Assembly: GCA_020847985.1 (NCBI GenBank)
Contig: JADLBC010000049.1
Location: forward strand, 48,469-112,468
DNA from: Dehalococcoidia bacterium
GTDB lineage: Bacteria; Chloroflexota; Dehalococcoidia; Tepidiformales; Tepidiformaceae
Direction of reading: 5' to 3'
Length of the DNA: 64,000 bases
In this document: piece by piece, positions 43,288 to 51,467 of the stretch
How positions within the stretch are numbered: the stretch's first letter is position 1
How the letters are laid out: each line of letters opens with the position of its first letter
The notes under the pieces: model-generated
The model's database searches: none
Seen by the model: the letters and a program-made list of their open reading frames with translations, nothing else
What the model was told of the DNA's origin: nothing
Translations under genes and position numbers: made by a program

Positions 43288-43764
43288 TCAAGTTCCGGGG
43301 CGGCTGTCCCGCGGCCGTTCGAGATCGGCGCTGTCCACGATGATGGTGACAGGCCCGTCGTTCACCAGGTCCAGCTCCATGTGGGCCCCGAACACGCCTC
43401 GCTCGCAACGCAGGCCCGCTCCCTCCAGCGCGCGGCAGAACGCTTCGTAGAGTGGCTCTGCGACGGCAGCGGGCGCGGCGCCGGTGAAGGATGGGCGGTT
43501 GCCGCGCCGCACATCGGCGTGGAGCGTGAACTGGCTGATCGCGAGCACGGCGCCGCCCGCCTCCGCGAGCGAGAGGTTCATGCGGCCCTCGGCATCTTCG
43601 AAGACGCGCAGCGCGGCCACCTTCGCGGCGACGCGGGACGCGGTTGCCTCGGTGTCCTCGTGCGCGACGCCGACCAGCACGGCGAATCCACGACCGATCG
43701 CCCCGCGAGTCAGGCCATCGACCCGGACTTCCGCACGCGAAACCCGCTGGACGACCGCCCTCAA
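43288..43764 (-). CDS. dtd: D-aminoacyl-tRNA deacylase
   Basis: A 158-residue enzyme that hydrolyses D-aminoacyl-tRNAs, recycling misacylated tRNA. The N-terminus RAVVQRVSRAEVRVDG and the two active-site motifs SQFTLHAD and NDGPVTIIVD are diagnostic. It starts at TTG 43764, overlapping the TetR stop by 4 bases (TTGA), so translation is coupled. It is slightly longer than the usual ~145-150 residues because of its C-terminal tail. Confidence 0.94.
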   Translation of the reverse strand: MRAVVQRVSRAEVRVDGLTRGAIGRGFAVLVGVAHEDTEATASRVAAKVAALRVFEDAEGRMNLSLAEAGGAVLAISQFTLHADVRRGNRPSFTGAAPAAVAEPLYEAFCRALEGAGLRCERGVFGAHMELDLVNDGPVTIIVDSADLERPRDSRPGT

Positions 43765-44387
43765 GCGAGCGTTCCGGTCGCGAACAGGCCGGCGGCCGGC
43801 GCGACCGTGCCCACCAGCGCGTGCACGCGCTCGCGGAAGGCCGGATCCGCGGCGACGTCGGCGAACCGCTCGCCGTGTTCCTGCAACCCGGTGAAAAGCA
43901 GCCCGATGAGCACCAACTGCACCGACAGGGCCGCCTGGTCCCGCAGCCCCGCCGTGATCTCCGCGCCCATGCTTCGCCCGATGTGGTCGCGCCAGTCGTC
44001 CGCGGCGCGCGCGTAGAGGTCGCGGGCGAACTCCGAGGTGTGGGCTTCGCGCGCGAGCACGCGCAGGAACGCCGCGTGCTCGCACCAACGGTCCAGGATC
44101 AGGTCGACGACCTGGTGGAGGGTGGCATGCTGTGTGAGCGCGGCCGAGGGCTGCTCAGGGGCGGCGATGCTTCCCCACCGCTCGCTGAGAAGCGACCGCA
44201 TGAGCGCCGCCTTGGATTCGAAATGGTAGTAGAGCGCCGCATCGGTCAGGCCGCAGGACTCGGCGAGCTGGCGCATGCTGGTACCTTCGTAGCCGCGGGC
44301 GGCGAAGCATTCGAGCGCCGCATCGAGGATACGCTCGCGGGTTTCCGCCGCCCGCCGCGGCCCGGTATCCCGGTCAAGGTATGGCAT
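43761..44387 (-). CDS. TetR family transcriptional regulator
   Basis: A 208-residue regulator. The HTH is at residues ~15-60 (RERILDAALECFAARGYEGT, MRQLAESCGLTDAALYYHF). The effector domain follows (VVDLILDRWCEHAAFLRVLA). ATG 44387 is preferred to the longer frame. It stands 4 bases behind a second TetR gene and overlaps dtd, forming tetR-tetR-dtd. Two adjacent TetR genes may come from duplication, but they are not close in sequence by eye. Regulated genes are not evident. Confidence 0.9.
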   Translation of the reverse strand: MPYLDRDTGPRRAAETRERILDAALECFAARGYEGTSMRQLAESCGLTDAALYYHFESKAALMRSLLSERWGSIAAPEQPSAALTQHATLHQVVDLILDRWCEHAAFLRVLAREAHTSEFARDLYARAADDWRDHIGRSMGAEITAGLRDQAALSVQLVLIGLLFTGLQEHGERFADVAADPAFRERVHALVGTVAPAAGLFATGTLA

Positions 44388-44391
44388 CCGG

Positions 44392-44994
44392 TTACCCTGC
44401 CGCCGCCGCCGGCGCGGATGCCCGGGAGGGGTGCATGACCTCAGCGATGACGTCGCCGACGTAGCCGACGGATGCGGCGGAGAGCGCACGGTCCGGGTAG
44501 CGCGCGCCGCAGCGGAGGATGGCGTCGATGACCAACCCCGAGACCACGAAGGAGATGGCCTCGGCAGCGAGCCCGCCGGCGGCCTCCGAACCCATGCACG
44601 GCTCCAGGAGGCCGATCAAGTCTTCGCGCGAGGCGACGTTCGCGGCCACGGTCTGCGCATCGCCGCGGAGGCCATGATGAAACAGCATCGCGGTGAGGTC
44701 AGGCTGTTTCGCCCATGTCCGCATCGCACCGATGGCGAGCGCGATCGCTGCCGCTTCGCCTGCCGGGCGCATGCCACCGGATCCGGCAAGGAAGGGACGC
44801 TCCGCGAGCACGGCCTCGTACAGGGCTCGCTTGTCGCGGAAGTGGTGGTACAGCGCCGCATCGGACACGCCCGACTGGCGGCCGATGGCCCGGACCGTCG
44901 CACCGGTATAGCCGTCTCGTGCGAATAGCTCGCGCGCGGCGGCCAGGATGCGGTCGCGTGTTCCCGGTCCGGCGGCATCGTGGTGCCCCATCAC
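44392..44994 (-). CDS. TetR family transcriptional regulator
   Basis: A 200-residue regulator with HTH RDRILAAARELFARDGYTGA and AIGRQSGVSDAALYHHFRDK. The ligand domain is Ala-rich (AIALAIGAMRTWAKQPDLTA). It is the first gene of a minus-strand run tetR-tetR-dtd-proS. ATG 44994 or 44991 can be the start. Its partner and regulated genes cannot be read. Confidence 0.9.
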   Translation of the reverse strand: MMGHHDAAGPGTRDRILAAARELFARDGYTGATVRAIGRQSGVSDAALYHHFRDKRALYEAVLAERPFLAGSGGMRPAGEAAAIALAIGAMRTWAKQPDLTAMLFHHGLRGDAQTVAANVASREDLIGLLEPCMGSEAAGGLAAEAISFVVSGLVIDAILRCGARYPDRALSAASVGYVGDVIAEVMHPSRASAPAAAAG

Positions 44995-45060
44995 TCTCCC
45001 CTCGTTCGCGCGAGAGGGTAACCCGGATGGGGCTTGCGGGGGAGTGCCGTCCTCCCTGTC

Positions 45061-45369
45061 TTAGTCGGCAGCGGAGGCCGCGGGCTTGCTACCGGAGTCC
45101 GTCGAACTCGAGGACGGCGAGGCGGCGGGAGCATCGGAGGAAGCCGGGGTGGCCGGGGTCGATGGGCTGTCGTCCACCGAGGTGCTCGAATTGCGGCTAT
45201 CGGTCACGTACCAGCCCTTGCCCTTAAACACGACGCGGGGCGCCGTCAGCACGCGCTTCGCCGTACCTTTTCCGCACTCCTCGCAGGTGTGGCTGGTTTC
45301 GGCATCGAAGCCCTGGCGCAGTTCGTAGGTCGAGCCACAGGCATCGCAATGGTAGTCGTAGGCCGGCAC
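45061..45369 (-). CDS. FmdB family zinc-ribbon protein
   Basis: A 102-residue protein. The N-terminal FmdB domain has two Cys pairs (YHCDACGSTYELRQ and SHTCEECGKGTAKRV) that should bind zinc, and the family ending VVFKGKGWYVTD. After residue ~60 a Ser/Pro/Ala-rich low-complexity tail follows. I chose GTG 45369 with a GGAG ribosome site rather than ATG 45417, because the promoter inside the CIRCE element would place transcription start after 45417. The upstream perfect CIRCE predicts repression by HrcA and heat induction, which is unexpected for this family. Confidence 0.9.
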   Translation of the reverse strand: MPAYDYHCDACGSTYELRQGFDAETSHTCEECGKGTAKRVLTAPRVVFKGKGWYVTDSRNSSTSVDDSPSTPATPASSDAPAASPSSSSTDSGSKPAASAAD

Positions 45370-45427
45370 CGGCAAGTCTCCGTGGCGGGGGTGGTTCGCG
45401 CGCGGGCGCCACTCCATCGTCCGTCCC

Positions 45428-45454
45428 TTAGCACTCGCCTGTCAAGAGTGCTAA
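45428..45454 (-). promoter_or_regulatory. CIRCE operator (HrcA site) containing a -35 box
   Basis: TTAGCACTC, nine bases, GAGTGCTAA: an exact match to the CIRCE consensus 9-9-9 layout, the site of the HrcA heat-shock repressor. Read towards the FmdB gene, the 9-base spacer begins with TTGACA, a perfect -35 (45445-45440). An 18-base gap leads to GACGAT (45421-45416), a weak -10. HrcA bound here would cover the promoter. The transcript would start about 40 bases before GTG 45369. CIRCE is best known from groES/groEL and dnaK operons; none is in this window. Confidence 0.93.
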
Positions 45455-45504
45455 GGGGACCCGGGCCATTGAGGGGAGCGCCCCCGGCCGCCATCATGGC
45501 GCGT

Positions 45505-45591
<87 letters not shown>

Positions 45592-45669
45592 TCTCGCGGC
45601 CGTCCAGGGCACTTCGTTCTAGGAGCGCCCTCGCGTAGGCTTGGGCCACCACCCCTTCGGAGCACCCGA

Positions 45670-46932
45670 TTGAAACTGCACGAGTACCAGGCCCGTGATC
45701 TGCTTGCCAGCCAGGGCGTGCCCCTCCCCGGCGGCCGCGTCGCATCCACGGCCGCCGAGGCCCGCCAGATCGCCGAGGAACTCGGCGGCCGCGTCGTTGT
45801 GAAGGCGCAGATCCACGCCGGCGGCCGGGGCAAGGGCCGGCTCGTCGCTGCCTCCGAAACCGCCGCCATGTTCCAGACGCTCACCACCGACCCGGCGAAC
45901 AACTCCGGCCAGGTCAAGGGCGATCGCGTCGGGGGCGTGCGCCTGGCCGATACGGCGGCCGAAGCCGAGGCCGCGGCTGCCGCGATCCTGGGCAAGCACC
46001 TCGTTTCCATCCAGACCGGTCCCGAGGGCAAGCTCGTAAAGAACGTCCTCGTCGCCGCGCAGACGGATGTCGCGAAGGAGTACTACGTCGCCATCATCAT
46101 CGATGGCGCGCAGGGGTCGCCGCTGATCATGGCCTCCACCGAGGGCGGCCAGGAGATCGAGGTCGTCGCTCACAAGAACCCGGACGCGATCCTCCGCCAG
46201 CCGGTCAATCCCGCGGCCGGCTTCGAGCCCTACGTGGGCCGCGTCGTGGCTGCCCGCCTTGGCTTCGAAGGCGACCAGGCCGCGCAGTTCACGAAGCTGC
46301 TCGAAGGCCTCTACAAGACGTTCGTCGCCACCGATGCCAGCCTGGTCGAGGTCAACCCGCTCGTCGTCACCACGGATGGCAAGGTTCTGGCCCTGGATGC
46401 GAAGGTCACCATCGATGACAACGCGCTCTTCCGCCACAAGGACATCGAAGCGCTGCGCGACAAGGACGAAGAGGACCCCCTGGAGGTGATGGCGCAGGAG
46501 CTGGGCGTCGCCAACTTCATCAAGCTCGAAGGGAATATCGGCTGCGTCGTCAATGGTGCGGGCCTGGCCATGGCGACGATGGACACCATCAAGTTGGCCG
46601 GGGGCGAGCCCGCGAACTTCCTCGATATCGGCACCGTCAACGACCCGCAGCGCGTGGTCAACGCGCTCCAGGTCATTCTTGAGGACCCGTCGGTGAAGGC
46701 GATCTTCGTGAACATCTTCGGCGGCATGGCGCGGGTGGATATCATCGCCCAGGGCGTGATCGACGCCCACAAGCAGCTCAAGATCGACGTGCCCGTGGTC
46801 ATGCGTCTCGTGGGCACGAACCTCGCCGAGGGCGAGAAGCTCATCGAGGAGTCGGGCCTGCCCGTCATTCGCGCGACCGAACTGGGCGACGCCGCGCGCA
46901 AATCGGTGGAGGCGGCCGGCAAGGTCGCCTGA
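45670..46932 (+). CDS. sucC: succinate-CoA ligase (ADP-forming) beta subunit
   Basis: A 420-residue subunit of the TCA-cycle enzyme making succinate and ATP from succinyl-CoA. The N-terminal ATP-grasp domain is clear (LKLHEYQARDLLASQGVPLP; VVVKAQIHAGGRGKGR; LVEVNPLVVTTDGKVLALDAK). The C-terminal CoA-ligase-like domain has LEGNIGCVVNGAGLAMATMD, FLDIGTVNDPQRVVNAL and FVNIFGGMARVD. It is ~30 residues longer than E. coli SucC. Start is TTG 45670, 80 bases behind tRNA-Ser. The usual partner sucD is not next to it; a terminator and an SDR gene follow, so the alpha subunit must be elsewhere. Confidence 0.95.
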   Translation: MKLHEYQARDLLASQGVPLPGGRVASTAAEARQIAEELGGRVVVKAQIHAGGRGKGRLVAASETAAMFQTLTTDPANNSGQVKGDRVGGVRLADTAAEAEAAAAAILGKHLVSIQTGPEGKLVKNVLVAAQTDVAKEYYVAIIIDGAQGSPLIMASTEGGQEIEVVAHKNPDAILRQPVNPAAGFEPYVGRVVAARLGFEGDQAAQFTKLLEGLYKTFVATDASLVEVNPLVVTTDGKVLALDAKVTIDDNALFRHKDIEALRDKDEEDPLEVMAQELGVANFIKLEGNIGCVVNGAGLAMATMDTIKLAGGEPANFLDIGTVNDPQRVVNALQVILEDPSVKAIFVNIFGGMARVDIIAQGVIDAHKQLKIDVPVVMRLVGTNLAEGEKLIEESGLPVIRATELGDAARKSVEAAGKVA

Positions 46933-46951
46933 GCAGCCTCAGACCGGGACC

Positions 46952-46983
46952 AAAGGGCGGGCAGTTCGCTGCCCGCCCTTTTT
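46952..46983 (+). terminator. intrinsic terminator after sucC
   Basis: AAAGGGCGGGCAG, loop ttcg (a stable tetraloop), CTGCCCGCCCTTTTT. A perfect 13-base stem with a five-T run, 20 bases after sucC. It argues against co-transcription with the following SDR gene. Confidence 0.88.
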
Positions 46984-46996
46984 CGTACGCGCGCGT

Positions 46997-47024
46997 TTGC
47001 TGCAAGTGCCGCCGCGCGTAGACT
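46997..47024 (+). promoter_or_regulatory. putative promoter of the SDR gene
   Basis: TTGCTG (46997-47002), a 16-base spacer and TAGACT (47019-47024), followed 10-20 bases later by a GGGAGG ribosome site. It comes right after the sucC terminator. Confidence 0.42.
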
Positions 47025-47046
47025 CGCACGCGCTGGGAGGCCGGGA

Positions 47047-47820
47047 ATGCAAGACCTGTTTTCGATCAAGGGGAAAGTCGCGCTCATCACGGGCGGGTCA
47101 CGCGGGATCGGGTTCATGATCGCGCAGGGGTTCGTCGAGGCGGGCGCGAAGGTGTACATCACCGCGCGAAAGGCGAACGAAGTGCAGGACGCGCATCAGC
47201 GGCTCTCCCGGCTCGGGGAGTGCGTCGCCGTGCCGGGCGACATTTCGACCCTCGCCGGCTGCCAGGCCCTGGCGGACTTCGTCTCCGAACGCGAGCCCGC
47301 GCTCCACATCCTCGTGAACAACGCTGGCGCGAACTGGGCCGCACCCATGGCCGAGTTCCCCGACGAGGCGTTCGACAAGGTGATGAACACGAATGTGAAG
47401 GGGGTGTTCCACCTGACGCGCCTGCTCGTTGAGCGCCTGGCGGCCGGCGCACAGCCCGGCGACCCGGCCCGCGTGATCAATATCGGGTCCGTGGATGGCC
47501 TGCAAGCGCCAGCGCTCGATACCTTCGCCTATTCGGCGAGCAAGGCGGCGGTGCACCACATGACGCGCGTGCTGGCGCACAAGCTGGCACCGCGACGCAT
47601 CACCGTGAACGCCATCGCGCCGGGGCCCTTCGAGAGCAAGATGATGGCCGAGACGCTGCGACGCGCGGGCGATGCCATCGCCCGCGGGAACCCGCTCGGC
47701 CGGATCGGCGAGCCCGAGGACATGGCCGGGACCGCGATCTTCCTGTCGTCCCGGGCGAGCGCCTACATCACCGGCACGGTGATCCCCGTCGATGGCGGCA
47801 GCTCGACGCGCCACCAGTAA
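47047..47820 (+). CDS. short-chain dehydrogenase/reductase (SDR)
   Basis: A 257-residue NAD(P)-dependent oxidoreductase of the classical SDR type. The cofactor motif is ALITGGSRGIGFMIAQGF, the structural motif ILVNNAG, and the catalytic Ser-Tyr-Lys are in NIGSVDG and FAYSASKAAV. IAPGPFESKMM and ITGTVIPVDGGSS are usual C-terminal features. The Arg in TARKANE after strand 2 suggests NADPH preference. Substrate unknown. It stands alone between a terminator and an unrelated gene. Confidence 0.93.
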   Translation: MQDLFSIKGKVALITGGSRGIGFMIAQGFVEAGAKVYITARKANEVQDAHQRLSRLGECVAVPGDISTLAGCQALADFVSEREPALHILVNNAGANWAAPMAEFPDEAFDKVMNTNVKGVFHLTRLLVERLAAGAQPGDPARVINIGSVDGLQAPALDTFAYSASKAAVHHMTRVLAHKLAPRRITVNAIAPGPFESKMMAETLRRAGDAIARGNPLGRIGEPEDMAGTAIFLSSRASAYITGTVIPVDGGSSTRHQ

Positions 47821-47888
47821 AGAGACCGCTTCGCGAATCGCTCGCGGCGCGCTACCGTTGCCAGTACATACCCGCGGCGAGGCGATGC

Positions 47889-48797
47889 ATGCGATTGTGG
47901 GGGCGCGCGACCGGGGCGGCACAGCCGGCGGCGCCGCGTCCGCCGCTCTCGGGGATTGATGCCCTCATACAGCGCGGCTTCCGGGACCTGGCCGGGTCCG
48001 CACGCGGGGTGCTGTACGACGTGCCGCTCGCCGAGCGCCCGCGCCGCCTGAACGGGAGCCCTGTGTATCTCCGGGAGACATCCGCCTGGCGCGCCTTCGC
48101 GGATGCCCGCCGCGCGGTCGACACCGGCGAACTGGTCGTCCTTCTCTCGCTCCGGTCCCTCGATGACGAAGAGCGTTACATCGCCATGGACTGGGGCACG
48201 CGCTACGCGAACTGCTTCCTCCTCGTCGAGCCCTCGGCCCGGGGGTGCGACCTGACGGACCCTGCGAACGCGGCCGCCGGCGCTCTTCGCGCGGCCGCGC
48301 AGCGCAGCCTGGGCATGGCCGGGGACGACGACTCGGCGGATGGTCCGGGCACGCGCGCGACGCCGCTCGGACAGCATCTCCGCTCGCTCTTCGGAACGTG
48401 GGTGTACTGGAGCGCGCCGCCGCCGCGCGGTCGCGCGTACGAAGTGCCGCTCAGGCTCTCCGGTGTGAACGACACCATCGCCGGGCGGCTCATCCACGAA
48501 CTGGCGGAACGCTTCCCGCAGGAGCTGTTCGATCGCGCCTTGGAGTACCTGAACTACTGGGAGATGGAGCTAATGGGCGGCCCAATCCCGCGGGCACGTT
48601 CGGTGTTCCGCACCCGCCTCGGCCTCCCTGTATTGCGCGATCCCTACTGCGCCGACCACGCGGTGCGGCGGCTCGTGAACCAGGGCCGCACGCGCATCTC
48701 CGCTCCGCCGCCGCGCCGCCATCCCATCTACGGCCCGGGAAACCCGGTGCCCGAGGACATGAGCGACGAGGACTTCGCGCGTTACGTCATGATCTGA
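47889..48797 (+). CDS. protein of unknown function
   Basis: A 302-residue protein I do not recognise. It is Arg-rich and has no signal peptide or membrane segment. Notable phrases are VVLLSLRSLDDEERYIAMDW and TWVYWSAPPPRGRAYEVPLR, which alternate strands and loops. The C-terminal third (LPVLRDPYCADHAVRRLVNQ) is rich in charged residues. Codon bias is like that of its neighbours. A GCGAGGCG ribosome site precedes ATG 47889. Neighbours (an SDR and a monooxygenase) give no clear hint. Confidence 0.65.
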   Translation: MRLWGRATGAAQPAAPRPPLSGIDALIQRGFRDLAGSARGVLYDVPLAERPRRLNGSPVYLRETSAWRAFADARRAVDTGELVVLLSLRSLDDEERYIAMDWGTRYANCFLLVEPSARGCDLTDPANAAAGALRAAAQRSLGMAGDDDSADGPGTRATPLGQHLRSLFGTWVYWSAPPPRGRAYEVPLRLSGVNDTIAGRLIHELAERFPQELFDRALEYLNYWEMELMGGPIPRARSVFRTRLGLPVLRDPYCADHAVRRLVNQGRTRISAPPPRRHPIYGPGNPVPEDMSDEDFARYVMI

Positions 48798-48887
48798 TCG
48801 GGAACGTCCGGGAGTAGTCCAACCGCGGCCGCAGCGGGTAGCCTCCGTGTGCGCGGCCGCGGAGTGCCGCAAGGGGGGGAATTCGCC

Positions 48888-50807
48888 ATGGGTATTTCAC
48901 GGGTCACGGAGCCCATCACCGCGGACGACGACACCATCCGGTCCGCGCTCAAGGACGCCTTTCTACCGGCGCTGCTGCCAGCCCTCGCCCACGCCACGGG
49001 CGACCTCTCCATTCTTCGCGACGAGCTGCGGCCCCGGACCCTCGCGCCCGCGGTGCCCCAGGCCGGGCTCCCGGCGGAGGCCCAGGACGCAGCCCGCGAA
49101 CTCGCCCTCGAAGCCATTCGCCGCATCCGTGATGGCGCGGTCGCGCCCAACAGCCACACCATCGAAGAGGATGTGAAGCGCACCGTCGCGTGGATGACGG
49201 ACTCGCCCGCCTCGGACGAATACGTCCACCTGCTGATGGAGGAACTCGCGCCCGAGGGCGAGGACCCGCGCGCACCGGACTGGCGCATGGACCCGGCCGT
49301 TCGTTTCAGCGTGGTGGTGATCGGCGCCGGCATGTCGGGGATTCTCGCCGCGATTCGCCTCCAGCAGGCCGGCATCCCCTACACGATTCTCGAAAAGAAC
49401 GCCGATGTTGGCGGCACCTGGCTCGAAAATACCTATCCCGGCGCTCGCGTCGATGTCTCGAACGCGTTCTACAGCTATTCGTTCGCCCAGCGTGTCGATT
49501 GGCCGACCCACTATTCGGCGCAGGGCACCCTGCTCGACTACTTCCGCTCGTGCGCCGAGGAGTACGGCATCCGCGCCAACATCCGCTTCGGCACCGAAGT
49601 CATCGAAGCCGCCTTCGATGAGCCGTCGCGATCGTGGCGGCTGCGCGTGAAGGGCGCGGACGGAGCGGAGGAAACGGTGGTCGCGCAGGCCGTGATCAGC
49701 GCGGTCGGGCAGCTGAATCGCCCGAATGTGCCGAACATCCCCGGCCGCGACTCGTTCGCCGGCCCGTCGTTCCATTCCGCCCGCTGGAATCACGATGTCG
49801 ACCTCGCGGGGAAGCGCGTGGCCGTCATCGGCACGGGCGCCAGTGCCGCGCAGTTCATCCCGCCGGTGGCGGAACAGGCGGGCGAACTGCTCATCTTCCA
49901 GCGCACGCCGAACTGGTTCGTGCCTGTGCCCCACTACTATGACAGCATCCCCGCGGGGCTCGCCTGGCTCTACCGCCATGTACCGCACTACATCCACTGG
50001 CAGCGTTTCTGGCTTTTTTGGACGACGACTGACGGCATGCTCCCGGCGGCGCGGGTGGACGAAAGCTGGCAACCGCGCGACCGATCCGTGAGCCAGCGCA
50101 ACGACGAACTGCGCCAGCTCTTCACCGCCTATCTGCAGGCGCAGTTCGCCGATCGGCCGGACCTGCTCGCGAAAGTGCTCCCCGGCTACGCACCCGCGTC
50201 CAAGCGGCTCATCCTCGACAACGGCATCTGGGCGCGAACCCTCAAGCGTGAAAACGTCCGCCTCTACACCGAGGGCATCCGCGAAGTCACCCCCGCTGGC
50301 GTCGTCACCGATGACGGGGTCGAACACGCGGTGGACGTCATCATCTATGGCACCGGGTTCCAGGCATCGAAGTTCCTCACCCCCATGCGCATCGTGGGCC
50401 GGGACGGGATCGAACTGAACGAGCAGTGGGACGGCGATGCACGGGCGTACATGGGCATCACGGTCCCACATTTCCCGAACTTCTTCATGATGTACGGCCC
50501 GAACACGAACATCGTCGTGAACGGCAGCATCATCTATTTCTCGGAATGCGAGATGCGGTACATCCTCGGCTGTCTGCGCCTCCTCGTGGAGGGCGAATCG
50601 CGGGCCATGGACTGCCGCCCCGAAGTGCACGATGCCTACAACGAGCGCATCGACGCCGCGAATCGGCAGATGGTCTGGGGCGTGGCCACAGTGAACAGCT
50701 GGTACCGCAACGAGAAGGGCCGCTCCGCGCAGAACTGGCCCTTCAACCTGGTCGAATACTGGCGGCAGACACGCGAGCCCAATCCGGAGGACTACAGCTT
50801 CATCTGA
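48888..50807 (+). CDS. flavin-containing (Baeyer-Villiger-type) monooxygenase
   Basis: A 639-residue FAD/NADPH monooxygenase. Two Rossmann motifs are seen: VVIGAGMSGILAAIRLQQAG for FAD and VAVIGTGASAAQFIPPVAEQ for NADPH. Between them lies the Baeyer-Villiger fingerprint F-x-G-x3-H-x3-W (FAGPSFHSARW). An extra ~145-residue N-terminal region (SALKDAFLPALLPALAHATG) is seen in the long-type group of these enzymes. It would insert oxygen next to a ketone, possibly in degradation of steroids or cyclic ketones. ATG 48888 has an AAGGGGGGGA ribosome site. Confidence 0.9.
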   Translation: MGISRVTEPITADDDTIRSALKDAFLPALLPALAHATGDLSILRDELRPRTLAPAVPQAGLPAEAQDAARELALEAIRRIRDGAVAPNSHTIEEDVKRTVAWMTDSPASDEYVHLLMEELAPEGEDPRAPDWRMDPAVRFSVVVIGAGMSGILAAIRLQQAGIPYTILEKNADVGGTWLENTYPGARVDVSNAFYSYSFAQRVDWPTHYSAQGTLLDYFRSCAEEYGIRANIRFGTEVIEAAFDEPSRSWRLRVKGADGAEETVVAQAVISAVGQLNRPNVPNIPGRDSFAGPSFHSARWNHDVDLAGKRVAVIGTGASAAQFIPPVAEQAGELLIFQRTPNWFVPVPHYYDSIPAGLAWLYRHVPHYIHWQRFWLFWTTTDGMLPAARVDESWQPRDRSVSQRNDELRQLFTAYLQAQFADRPDLLAKVLPGYAPASKRLILDNGIWARTLKRENVRLYTEGIREVTPAGVVTDDGVEHAVDVIIYGTGFQASKFLTPMRIVGRDGIELNEQWDGDARAYMGITVPHFPNFFMMYGPNTNIVVNGSIIYFSECEMRYILGCLRLLVEGESRAMDCRPEVHDAYNERIDAANRQMVWGVATVNSWYRNEKGRSAQNWPFNLVEYWRQTREPNPEDYSFI

Positions 50808-50864
50808 CCCGGCCGCGCACGCCGCCGCCGTGTCGCACGGGGCGCGCAGGGGACCGGCTCGGCG

Positions 50865-51464
50865 TTGCGGGCGTCTAAGAACTCTCCCGCCGTGACGGTG
50901 GCGAAATGCCTGCACGGTGGCCTGTTGCTCCGGAACGGGCGCTGTCGCGGAACGCTGGCTGCATCACACCTCGGGGACACCGGCGTGGCACTTTTCGCGC
51001 TTCCACATCGCCCGCACGGTTCGCGGGCAGGCACGGGCCCACGGACCCTCGACGACCGCGAGCCCACACCGACGCTGGCCATCGCCGGCGGTTGGTTGAC
51101 GGCGACTGAGACCGAGGCCGGCTTCGCCATAGAGGTCCGCGCCCGAAGCGCGGACCGGCCGGGCGCCACGATCGTCCTCGCCAGGAACCTCGCGGCCGCC
51201 GCCGCCGAACTCGCCGATGCCTGGCCGCGTGCGAAACGCCTTCGCCGTCTGCAGTGGCGCGGCGCGCGCATCACCGACTGCGGCCGGTTCGTACAGGTGC
51301 TCGCCGATGACGCAGGGGCGCGCGTCGAGTTCGCGGGCGTACCCCTTCGCACGCGCGATGAGGTCCGGGCAGCCGCGCAGTTCATGCTCGCCTGGGCCAC
51401 GTGGGTCGCGCGCCCGGCACCCATCGCGACCGCCCCCGTACGAGGCCGCCGGGTCACCGCCTGA
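50865..51464 (+). CDS. protein of unknown function, start uncertain
   Basis: A 199-residue open frame beginning with TTG; GTG 50892 and 50898 are also possible. Ala and Arg are very common and no family is recognised. The middle (FAIEVRARSADRPGATIVLA, NLAAAAAELADAWPRAKRLR) could form a strand-helix unit. Its end lies 3 bases from the stop of the convergent CoA-transferase gene, which fits gene packing here. The N-terminal 60 residues are not convincing, so a shorter gene is possible. Confidence 0.42.
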   Translation: MRASKNSPAVTVAKCLHGGLLLRNGRCRGTLAASHLGDTGVALFALPHRPHGSRAGTGPRTLDDREPTPTLAIAGGWLTATETEAGFAIEVRARSADRPGATIVLARNLAAAAAELADAWPRAKRLRRLQWRGARITDCGRFVQVLADDAGARVEFAGVPLRTRDEVRAAAQFMLAWATWVARPAPIATAPVRGRRVTA

Positions 51465-51467
51465 GAA

